Shown: in pieces, positions 34,233-40,047 of the stretch
Layout: the number at the start of each line of letters is the position of its first letter
Numbering within the stretch: the first letter of the stretch is position 1
From: Clostridia bacterium
GTDB lineage: Bacteria > Bacillota > Clostridia > Oscillospirales > CAG-272
Assembly: GCA_017462035.1 (NCBI GenBank)
Contig: JAFTRY010000001.1
Location: 1-40,047 of the forward strand
Length of the DNA stretch: 40,047 nucleotides
Direction: 5' to 3'
Notes under the pieces: generated by a model
What the model saw: the letters and a program-made list of their open reading frames with translations, nothing else
Database searches by the model: none
What the model was told of the DNA's origin: nothing
Program-made: the position numbers and the translations under genes

Positions 34233-35717
34233 TCATCCCTCCTGCCAGATACCGCAATCTACAGAAAAAATCTTCGCTTCTCCGTCCGGCACGGTGGTGC
34301 CATCGGTCACGTGATATGTGGACACAGAAAAATTGTAAACTCCGTTTTTCACCGGTATATTCTTAACATTCAGTGCATAAATATACTTTCCGCCCAAGTT
34401 CTCTGCCGTGTAATCCACCCGTTCCTGTTCTACTCCGTATCCGGTCAGCGTTCGATACACCGTTTGGATAGGCGTACTGTAGTTTTTGGTTCCCATGACC
34501 TCATTCTGCAAGGTCACGGAAAATCCGACCGCCTCATACTGCGAGGAATCGACCACTGCTACCAAGCGTAGATGGACCGTTTCTCCCTTCGTTCCCTCAG
34601 CAATCTGATAGCCTACAAATTGTGTAGACACCTGCGGAGTGATATTGGAATTCTGAAACACCATATCCGCAACCGTCGCAGGAAGGACCATCATTCCTTG
34701 ATTTGCCTTCCAGGCAAAGAAACCAAAGTCCGCCAAAGTAGACATGGCACCAGTTCCGATCAAATTTGCAGTACTGACCTGGGTCACGCTGGAAGCGGAT
34801 GTTTCCGAGGAAAATGAGCCACCCGTTCCGATTCCGACCGGATCCAATGTCTGGGTGTATAAATTATTAGTCAGGTGAATGGCTTTTGTAGTATTTCCCA
34901 CAAATGCCGCCACAGAAGACTCAGATGAAGTAATACTTCCTGTACTGATAGAGTTTGTGATGAAAAGTTGCTCCTTATAACAACCGCCAACCATACCTCC
35001 CACTTTTTCCGAATTACCTGAAATGCTTCCCAAAAAGACACTATCGCAAATGTTCAAAGTTCCATTTCCGTAGCAACCTACAAGACCTCCCATCTCCTTA
35101 GTTCCGGTAGCTGCTTCGATGGTTCCCGCATAAACGCAGGAATTAATGTTTGCGGTATTTCTCGTATAGCCAAGCAAGCCGCCGCAATATGAGTATTCGG
35201 TTCTAAGATCTGCATCTATGTACAAATTAGAAAGTGTAATCTCTCCATTACAACTGCCAAACAAAATGGCAGCGTATTTGTCACAGGCAACAACCAAGGA
35301 ATTTACGATTTTCAAATTTTTCACCGTAGAACTTTGGTCGACCGGATTTCCAAACAAACCTGTAGCGGTTTGTTCACTCGGGCAAAAATAGATGCCGGAA
35401 ATAGTATGTCCTTGACCGTCAAAATTCCCCTTAAAGGCATCGTCATCCAAGACATTGCCCCATTTTACTAAGCCGTTCAGCTCTGCTTGGGACTTGGATG
35501 AAATATCACCTTCGTTGATCGTCAGATCTTTTTCCAGATAAACATTCATCCCGGAATAGTCGTTCCCGTTAGCAATTCGTTGCGAAAAACCGATCAAATC
35601 TTCTTCTGTTCTAATATAAACGGCGGTTTCTTCCACTCCGTAAGCGGTGAAAATACCAAAAGAAAATATTTGAACCAAAAAGCAAAAACACAGAGCAAGG
35701 CTAACAATTTTCTTCAT
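34233..35717 (-). CDS. Secreted GLUG-repeat surface protein
   Basis: This 494-residue protein has an N-terminal signal peptide (MKKIVSLALCFCFLVQIFSF, likely cut after TAYG) and no sortase motif or anchor. Residues about 70-330 form a right-handed beta-helix with GLUG-type repeats: the phrases GGLLGY, GGLVGCYG and GGMVGG recur every 35-40 residues, each followed by an N-x-C/S-x-G-x-I strand. The C-terminal 140 residues (HLRLVAVVDSSQYEAVGFSV ... KYIYALNVKNIP) form a separate beta-domain common in clostridial surface proteins. The likely role is adhesion or carbohydrate binding, but this is inference. The start at 35717 has AAAGGA about 7 bases upstream; a longer frame begins 15 bases earlier before that site. 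A small ORF follows directly. Confidence 0.85.
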   Translation of the reverse strand: MKKIVSLALCFCFLVQIFSFGIFTAYGVEETAVYIRTEEDLIGFSQRIANGNDYSGMNVYLEKDLTINEGDISSKSQAELNGLVKWGNVLDDDAFKGNFDGQGHTISGIYFCPSEQTATGLFGNPVDQSSTVKNLKIVNSLVVACDKYAAILFGSCNGEITLSNLYIDADLRTEYSYCGGLLGYTRNTANINSCVYAGTIEAATGTKEMGGLVGCYGNGTLNICDSVFLGSISGNSEKVGGMVGGCYKEQLFITNSISTGSITSSESSVAAFVGNTTKAIHLTNNLYTQTLDPVGIGTGGSFSSETSASSVTQVSTANLIGTGAMSTLADFGFFAWKANQGMMVLPATVADMVFQNSNITPQVSTQFVGYQIAEGTKGETVHLRLVAVVDSSQYEAVGFSVTLQNEVMGTKNYSTPIQTVYRTLTGYGVEQERVDYTAENLGGKYIYALNVKNIPVKNGVYNFSVSTYHVTDGTTVPDGEAKIFSVDCGIWQEG

Positions 35718-35751
35718 GGAAATTCCTTTCATGTTATAAATTTACAAGTTA

Positions 35752-35780
35752 ATTATAACATATGCCACCGGCACAGTCAA
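35752..35780 (-). promoter_or_regulatory. Promoter of the GLUG-protein operon
   Basis: On the minus strand TTGACT (35775-35780) and TATAAT (35752-35757) are separated by 17 bp, about 35 bases upstream of the start. Confidence 0.88.
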
Positions 35781-36114
35781 GATTTTTCGACAGAATTCAC
35801 GCACTTTCGGCATTTTTGTTGATTTCGGAGTATTTGGACATAAACAATTTTGAGCACAACAGGATTCTTTATTTGTTGCTCTTGCAAGATATATGAATTT
35901 ACCCACGCTGAATTCGCTTGATTATGTCAACAAATCTTAGATCTCATGTAGTTTTCTTGTAAAAATTAACATACCGATAGAAAAATTTTGTTTGTATTGC
36001 GCGCATGTGAAAGGGATAAAACTTCACTTGTCGTACAAAGTCACTTCCGAGATAGATGGAATACTTAATATTGCCAATATGCAACAGCGTTCTTCTACGA
36101 TAAAATAGTGGCAA

Positions 36115-36150
36115 TTCCTCCTGTTATTTTGGTGTAGCAACTTCATTATA
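36115..36150 (-). promoter_or_regulatory. Orphan promoter and ribosome-site-like block
   Basis: On the minus strand TATAAT (36145-36150) is preceded by TGC (extended -10). About 23 bases downstream is AGGAGGAA (36115-36122). No ATG follows at normal distance; a TTG-initiated frame runs to about 35953 but reads as noise. It may be the remnant of a lost gene. Confidence 0.35.
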
Positions 36151-36378
36151 GCACAGTTTTCAATATGAATCATCTTTTTCTTAATGTTACACTTGGAATA
36201 TAATTCGCTCACAAAAAAGTGAAGACGTATCCTCGAAAGGGTGCCGTCTTTGATTTTTCAAATTGACTCAGATTCATGTATGCGACAACAATAAAATAAA
36301 TAAAACCAATATCAACATCAAATTCAAAGGACATAGCAAAGAAACTATATATCACTTTAGATGTTGGCAATATTGGCT

Positions 36379-36425
36379 CCGCAAACGTTGCGGCTGCCAG
36401 CTCCCTCCCGGAGGGAGCCTTTGGC
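36379..36425. repeat. Microhairpin cluster (REP-like)
   Basis: Two tight hairpins stand side by side: CCGCAA/TTGCGG (36379-36384 with 36388-36393, loop ACG), and GCTCCCTC/GAGGGAGC (36400-36407 with 36411-36418, loop CCG), the latter flanked by GCCA and TGGC. The cluster looks like a repeated, non-coding palindromic element. Other copies were not looked for outside this window. Confidence 0.55.
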
Positions 36426-36486
36426 ACAAAAACATTATGCACTAACTGTTTATTCGTTTTCTACTTATAGGCAATAGCCTTTATTG

Positions 36487-36509
36487 AACCCCGCCACTAT
36501 GGCGGGGTT
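36487..36509 (+). terminator. G/C-rich terminator-like hairpin
   Basis: A perfect 10-bp stem AACCCCGCCA/TGGCGGGGTT (36487-36496 with 36500-36509, loop CTA) is followed by TTTTCG on the plus strand. No gene ends just before it on that strand, so its user is not clear. Confidence 0.55.
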
Positions 36510-36521
36510 TTCGTCATACAA

Positions 36522-36547
36522 AAAAGCAGGTCTTGTAACCTGCTTTT
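36522..36547 (-). terminator. Terminator of the MerR-kinase/GH32-like operon
   Basis: A perfect 10-bp stem (36522-36531 with 36538-36547, loop CTTGTA) is followed by a T run on the minus strand. It begins 16 bases after the stop of the GH32-like gene. Confidence 0.88.
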
Positions 36548-36562
36548 CGTTGTGTTTGGAGG

Positions 36563-37777
36563 TCAAAATGACAACTCATCAAAAACGAGCGTGCCGTTTT
36601 CATCACTTGTAGCTGCCTTGAAAGTCATAGAACCGCCATATCCATCGATCGCCTTAAATCCGACAAAAATCAATCTCCCTTCCCACTCCGCACACTTTGG
36701 AACGCTTGCGCAGGGAATGATTGGATCTTTCGGCATCACAAAATCCTCAAACGGCTGATCCGATACCATATAATGTGCCTTGCCTTTCAAGCTAAAGACC
36801 AAGTAATACTTACCATTATATTGAAAATAGTCGGGGCATTCAGGCTGATCTGTGCTCAAAGAGATATAGATAGGCTCGCCAAAATCCTCCCACGTTTCCA
36901 TATCTTTCGAAATATAATGAGCAAGACAGCCTTTTTCCTCCTTGATCAAAGCGGTTGTCAAAAACATATGGAACAGTCCGTCATCGCCTTTTACCACCTT
37001 CGGATCTCTTGCGCTCGCCGTACAATATTTTCCCGAAATGGTAAACCCGAAGGACCTATCCTTTTCAAAGTGATAGCCATCGTAAGATACGCTTCGACGA
37101 ATCGGTGCCGGTATTCCCCGCCCCATTCTCACCGTGTAATATAAATATTCCTTATCACCGTGTTTTATCCAAGAGCCTGTACATATAGAACCCTCGGAAG
37201 CATCTGTTATCGGAACTGCCATAGGATGTATAGTCCACGTTTTAAAATCCTTGGTGGAAATATGCTCCCACTGATGTGCGCCAAGTCCCCATTTGCTTTT
37301 ATGGTGGTGCCTGTCTTTGAGATAAAGCACATGATACTCGTCACCCCGTCTGTAGGGCATACAGTCACCAACGAAAACACCGCCTCCGGGATACCACCCC
37401 TCTGCGTTTTCAAAGCTTGCGAGCACATCAGGACTGTCGGCGGATTTTTCAAAATACTCGGACACCTTAACATTCACACCGGGTACAAATACATCACCGA
37501 TCTCAAAAAGCCGATTTCCCGCCGACCATTCCTCGTCTTTCAGTTCACCGTTCATATATAGCTCTATTCTATAATTCAGCAAAATGATCTCTACACGGTC
37601 ACCATCGTTGATTTCCCCATTTAGAGAAAGAGGTCTTCTATCGTAGTCATATTGTACCGACACCGTCAAAATCCCGTCAAATGCTTGGGCTTCGAATGTT
37701 TTTCTTCCGTCCTTGTGTGACACAAAATAGAAAGGAAGCTTTTCTGCTTCAAAAGCTATTTTTATGCTCATTCTCAT
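36563..37777 (-). CDS. GH32-like glycoside hydrolase with N-terminal beta-domain
   Basis: This 404-residue protein has a five-bladed propeller core of the GH32/GH43 type, acting on fructosides in GH32. The later catalytic blocks are clear: RDPK at residues 257-260 (transition-state Asp258) and ECPDYF at 313-318 (acid/base Glu313), the GH32 wording. The first block, normally N-D-P-N-G, is replaced by FVGDCMP (Asp138 as likely nucleophile), so specificity may differ. Residues 1-115 form an extra domain with beta character not found in simple GH32 enzymes. There is no signal peptide. The ATG at 37777 has GGAGAG upstream. It starts 9 bases after the kinase fusion and shares its operon. Confidence 0.72.
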   Translation of the reverse strand: MRMSIKIAFEAEKLPFYFVSHKDGRKTFEAQAFDGILTVSVQYDYDRRPLSLNGEINDGDRVEIILLNYRIELYMNGELKDEEWSAGNRLFEIGDVFVPGVNVKVSEYFEKSADSPDVLASFENAEGWYPGGGVFVGDCMPYRRGDEYHVLYLKDRHHHKSKWGLGAHQWEHISTKDFKTWTIHPMAVPITDASEGSICTGSWIKHGDKEYLYYTVRMGRGIPAPIRRSVSYDGYHFEKDRSFGFTISGKYCTASARDPKVVKGDDGLFHMFLTTALIKEEKGCLAHYISKDMETWEDFGEPIYISLSTDQPECPDYFQYNGKYYLVFSLKGKAHYMVSDQPFEDFVMPKDPIIPCASVPKCAEWEGRLIFVGFKAIDGYGGSMTFKAATSDENGTLVFDELSF

Positions 37778-37786
37778 CCACTCTCC

Positions 37787-39508
37787 TCAAATATAGGTGA
37801 TATATTCGGAAAAACCATTGTTGTACTTTATTTTACCTGCAACGAATGCGGAAAAGAGTGCCGCTCCCGTTGCCGCTTCTTCATGGATCGCATTCACAGA
37901 TACCGACGCGCCAAAGCGATCCTCTATGAGCTTTTTCAAGACCTCATTCTTTCTCACACCGCCGCCCGAAGCAACGATATTTGTTTTCTTTTCCTCAAAA
38001 CCTTCATACAATTCGTACAGCTCGTTACAAATTCCGCGAAGAACGCCAAGCACCAAAGCAGAGGGAGTGAAGTTTTCTCTGTCGATCATTTTTATTGAGC
38101 CTCTCTTGGCAGGATCACTTCTTTTTCCAAAAAAGGAAACGTTCACGTCAAGTCCTTTTTCGCCCTTTTCGTATGCATCACAGGCAAGTTGGTTTATCAT
38201 TTTATACTGAGATACATCCTGCATTCCTGCGCTTACCATGTAATCTCTGAAGAATGCTTCAACCATGGAGTAAGCATATCCACCGCACAGAGCGGAACCA
38301 CAAGCAAGATATTTTCCCTCAAGAAAGGGTCTGATCTCTATCTCTGCGGTAGGCTCACGGTATTCACTCACCGCAGAGATTTGCGAACCCGTTCCAATAT
38401 TGACGAGAGCGCTGCTTTGGTGATTGCTCACAGACCCCAAAAAGCTTGCTTGATTATCTCCAAGTGCCACTGCCACGGGAATTCCTCTGCACGTTCCAAT
38501 CCTTTGACTTTTGGCGGTAACGGACGGCAAGAAATCACCGTCAATGCCCAACAATGATAGCTTATCCAATAAAAACTCACCTTTTTTTATATCAAACAAA
38601 CCAAAGCTCGCCGCCACAGAAGCGTGTGTAATTGCCTTGTTTAATCCGCAGATTTTCATACCGAAAAGGTCCATGATACTGCAAAACCCCGCTGCCTTCT
38701 CGGGAACTGACGCGTTATTCATATTATAATAATGCGTAGCAATGCCATAGCCGGTTGCAATCCGTTCCCCTGTAATGAGGCGGATCAAGTCACAAGTCGT
38801 TTTCCCGTTGGCTATCGGTTCGTCTGCTCGTTTGTCCTGCCAATTGATCAGATTTGAAACAGGATTTCCGTCTGCATCGTTATAAACGATCCCGTGCATC
38901 TGCCCCGATAACCCGATGCTGATAATATTTTTATAGCATTTCAATATGTGGTATAATAGCTTTTCAGCCTTATCCATTATAACAGAAGTGCTTTGCTCCG
39001 AGTATGTATCGGACCGAACGTAAGAGTGATGCGGAACTGTATAAGCTTCAAGCTGCTCCTTGTTATCAATGTCATATACAACCGCGCTTACCGTTGTCGT
39101 TCCGATATCTATCCCTACCGAAAGCATCCCGTGATCAACCGCTCTCAATTCTTCATTTTCGGTGAAGATCTCCTCATTTTTCAACTCACCTACATCTACT
39201 CCCTTGGATAGCCTTTCACAAATACGATAGTTTTCGGAATTGATCCCACTTTCCTTTAATATCTCAGATTTGCGCTTATTCATCATTTCGTTAAGAGTCA
39301 AAACGCCAAAAACGTACAATTTTATATCGGCAATTGATACACCTACGCTTCTTAACAACTTTATTTTTTTCAAAATATCTATATTTTCGCTCGTATAGTT
39401 TCGATATCCATTTTTTTCTCTCGCTATATTGATAAGCCCTTTACTTTCATATAAGCGAATTGCTTTTTGGGTCAGCCCGGTAATTTTTTCTACATCGTTT
39501 ATTTTCAT
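37787..39508 (-). CDS. MerR-FGGY sugar kinase fusion protein
   Basis: One continuous 573-residue frame contains two domains. Residues 1-68 are a MerR-type winged helix (MKINDVEKITGLTQKAIRLY, ESKGLI, then the wing YRNYTSENIDIL and the helix LLRSVGVSIADIK). After a charged linker of about 60 residues, 129-573 are a complete FGGY carbohydrate kinase. It has phosphate motif GIDIGTTT (132-139), GQMHG (202-206), WQDKR (223-227), catalytic Asp351 in LGDNQASFLG, GTGSQIS (372-378) and adenosine-binding GGGVRKN (515-521). The GQMHG-to-WQDKR stretch is close to sedoheptulokinase. A kinase that reports substrate to its own DNA-binding domain is the natural reading. AGAGGTGA precedes the ATG. It heads an operon with the GH32-like gene. 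Confidence 0.85.
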   Translation of the reverse strand: MKINDVEKITGLTQKAIRLYESKGLINIAREKNGYRNYTSENIDILKKIKLLRSVGVSIADIKLYVFGVLTLNEMMNKRKSEILKESGINSENYRICERLSKGVDVGELKNEEIFTENEELRAVDHGMLSVGIDIGTTTVSAVVYDIDNKEQLEAYTVPHHSYVRSDTYSEQSTSVIMDKAEKLLYHILKCYKNIISIGLSGQMHGIVYNDADGNPVSNLINWQDKRADEPIANGKTTCDLIRLITGERIATGYGIATHYYNMNNASVPEKAAGFCSIMDLFGMKICGLNKAITHASVAASFGLFDIKKGEFLLDKLSLLGIDGDFLPSVTAKSQRIGTCRGIPVAVALGDNQASFLGSVSNHQSSALVNIGTGSQISAVSEYREPTAEIEIRPFLEGKYLACGSALCGGYAYSMVEAFFRDYMVSAGMQDVSQYKMINQLACDAYEKGEKGLDVNVSFFGKRSDPAKRGSIKMIDRENFTPSALVLGVLRGICNELYELYEGFEEKKTNIVASGGGVRKNEVLKKLIEDRFGASVSVNAIHEEAATGAALFSAFVAGKIKYNNGFSEYITYI

Positions 39509-39527
39509 AAAATCACCTCTTTTTTAT

Positions 39528-39558
39528 ATTATAAACCCTCCCCTAAGGTCAATGTCAA
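39528..39558 (-). promoter_or_regulatory. MerR-type promoter/operator of the kinase fusion
   Basis: On the minus strand TTGACA (39553-39558) and TATAAT (39528-39533) are both perfect, but the spacer is 19 bp instead of 17. This is the hallmark of MerR-controlled promoters, where the activator twists the DNA to realign the hexamers. The region from ACATTGACC to GGGAGGGT is an imperfect dyad: 6 of 10 positions pair around a central T, with the inner arms CCT/AGG and the outer arms AC/GT. It lies 20 bases upstream of the fusion start. Confidence 0.8.
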
Positions 39559-39569
39559 GAGTTTTTTAT

Positions 39570-39597
39570 CTGTCAAAGAATTTTTCTATGTTATAAT
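39570..39597 (+). promoter_or_regulatory. Divergent extended -10 promoter
   Basis: TATAAT (39592-39597) is preceded by TG one base upstream (TGTTATAAT). A partial -35, CTGTCA (39570-39575), lies 16 bp upstream. It points away from the MerR-kinase promoter. Confidence 0.55.
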
Positions 39598-39603
39598 ATT
39601 ATC

Positions 39604-39704
39604 GACGGTTCAAGCCCCGATGGTTCACGGAGAGTTGTCACAAAATTATTTCTTAAATTTTCGCCCTAAAAACCAAAAAAGTCCTTGAAAATCAGGGACT
39701 TTTT
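39604..39704 (+). ncRNA. Possible short transcript of about 100 bases
   Basis: The stretch between the plus-strand promoter (39570-39597) and the terminator at 39676-39704 could be transcribed as a short RNA. It contains no convincing gene; a 22-codon frame from 39620 (MVHGELSQNYFLNF start) has no ribosome site. It may instead be the remnant of a gene whose coding part was lost. Confidence 0.25.
39676..39704 (+). terminator. Terminator-like hairpin near the right edge
   Basis: An 11-bp stem (39676-39686 with 39694-39704, one G-T pair), loop GAAAATC, has an A-run on the left and a T-run on the right. It could work on either strand. Confidence 0.75.
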
Positions 39705-39718
39705 CAATTTTAGTGAAG

Positions 39719-39761
39719 TTTTGGCTACGCCAAAATGATGTAATGCTTCGCATAGTGATGT
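39719..39761. repeat. Microhairpin array with TGATGT spacers
   Basis: A 7-bp hairpin TTTTGGC/GCCAAAA (39719-39725 with 39729-39735, loop TAC) is followed by TGATGT (39736-39741). Next is ATGC/GCAT (39743-39746 with 39750-39753, loop TTC), then TGATGT again (39756-39761), a 20-base period. It resembles tandem small-hairpin repeats in intergenic DNA of Clostridia. The region 39762-39910 that follows has only a broken inverted repeat (TTACCTCTTAC at 39840-39850 against GTAAAGAGGTAA at 39897-39908) and no gene. Confidence 0.6.
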
Positions 39762-39915
39762 TGCTCCCATTGGTCGTAGTGTGAAATGAAAATCTCCTCT
39801 TCACATTTGGGAAGCAAATCAACCATTACTTCTGCCCTATTACCTCTTACCTATTACTTCAAAATCCTGAATGCGAATTTTAGTAAAAAGTGAAGAGTAA
39901 AGAGGTAAGTCATAA

Positions 39916-40034
39916 CCACCAGCCGTGCTGGTGGCTTGAGTAAGCCCCCTTGGGGCATGTCACAGGCTGAGCCTATAGGCTCGTCGAAAAGTCTGCCAAC
40001 CGCACGACTTTCACAGGCATGCCCCTAAAGGGGC
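39916..40034. repeat. Multi-hairpin module, possible end of an IS200/IS605-type element
   Basis: Five paired segments stand in 119 bases. They are CCACCAGC/GCTGGTGG (39916-39923 with 39927-39934), GCCCC/GGGGC (39944-39948 with 39952-39956), the palindrome GAGCCTATAGGCTC (39969-39982), AAAGTC/GACTTT (39988-39993 with 40006-40011), and GCCCC/GGGGC (40021-40025 with 40030-40034). GGGGCATG (39952-39959) can also pair with CATGCCCC (40018-40025), closing the two middle hairpins into one structure. TCACAGGC occurs at 39960-39967 and 40011-40018. No protein frame crosses it. The ends of IS200/IS605 elements look like this, but the transposase would be outside the window. Confidence 0.5.
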
Positions 40035-40047
40035 TTTAATTTATTTG

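Larger units (their letters stand above)
35781..36521. other. Gene-poor, A/T-rich spacer
   Basis: About 740 bases hold no gene I can support. Seen inside are an isolated minus-strand promoter with a ribosome-site-like block (36115-36150), a hairpin AAGACG/CGTCTT (36222-36250), a cluster of microhairpins (36379-36425) and a plus-strand terminator-like hairpin (36487-36509). Two short frames (36024-36212 and 36209-36442, minus) read as compositional noise. The composition is clearly more A/T-rich than the housekeeping region to the left. Confidence 0.6.

Noticed and set aside
36024..36212. 62-codon minus-strand frame in the spacer
   Set aside because: Its promoter-like block lies inside the frame rather than before it, and the residues show no pattern.
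36209..36442. 77-codon minus-strand frame in the spacer
   Set aside because: It runs across the microhairpin cluster, which explains its odd proline- and glycine-rich start; no ribosome site.
39604..39625. GGTTCAAGCCC, resembling a tRNA T-loop
   Set aside because: The flanking bases do not form the T-stem beyond two pairs, and no anticodon or acceptor arm is present.
1..40047. CRISPR array, tRNA or rRNA genes
   Set aside because: No regularly spaced repeat of CRISPR length was seen, and no complete tRNA or rRNA pattern was found by eye.

Overview
The window looks like part of a chromosome of an anaerobic gut-type Firmicute (class Clostridia, probably an uncultured Oscillospirales or Christensenellales relative). 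The reasons are strong AGGAGG-type ribosome binding sites, many consensus sigma-A promoters (TTGACA, 17 bp, TATAAT), a T-box leader before pheST, class III fructose-1,6-bisphosphatase, a UmuC-YolD pair, and several glycoside hydrolases. The lineage is an inference; there is no rRNA to test it.

Layout. Bases 1-644 hold the C-terminal part of a tyrosine recombinase with repeated putative arm sites behind it, so a mobile element probably ends here and lies to the left. Bases 785-9022 are core housekeeping: a plus-strand run ychF-trmB-nitroreductase-truB, a minus-strand run HAD phosphatase-rimO-pgsA, and typA. Bases 9052-12603 carry a small XRE regulator, an unknown membrane protein and a GH78 alpha-L-rhamnosidase. 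Bases 12624-19403 hold a small lipoprotein, lnt, an RluA-type pseudouridine synthase, mtaB, a degenerate PurL-like protein and rpmB. Bases 19516-23507 are a divergent pair: a large GH106-like hydrolase and an AraC regulator. Next come the T-box and pheST, an FAD/Rieske oxidoreductase, yolD-umuC, a D-lactate dehydrogenase and fbp. From about 33.8 kb to the right edge the DNA becomes more A/T-rich and repeat-laden. It holds a secreted GLUG-repeat protein followed by an unlisted 43-residue ORF, then an operon of a MerR-FGGY kinase fusion plus a GH32-like hydrolase, then clusters of small hairpins.

The most novel-looking unit is the right-hand operon. One protein joins a MerR DNA-binding domain to a complete FGGY sugar kinase. 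Its own promoter has perfect -35 and -10 hexamers separated by 19 bp around an imperfect dyad, which is the arrangement MerR regulators act on. This suggests a kinase that senses its sugar and controls its own operon. A second unusual item is a 558-residue protein next to mtaB that keeps scattered PurL (FGAR amidotransferase) landmarks but lacks the catalytic and nucleotide-binding signatures. Overall the accessory content points to plant- or mucus-glycan use (rhamnosides and fructoside-like sugars). None of the hydrolases has a signal peptide, so they would act on imported oligosaccharides.
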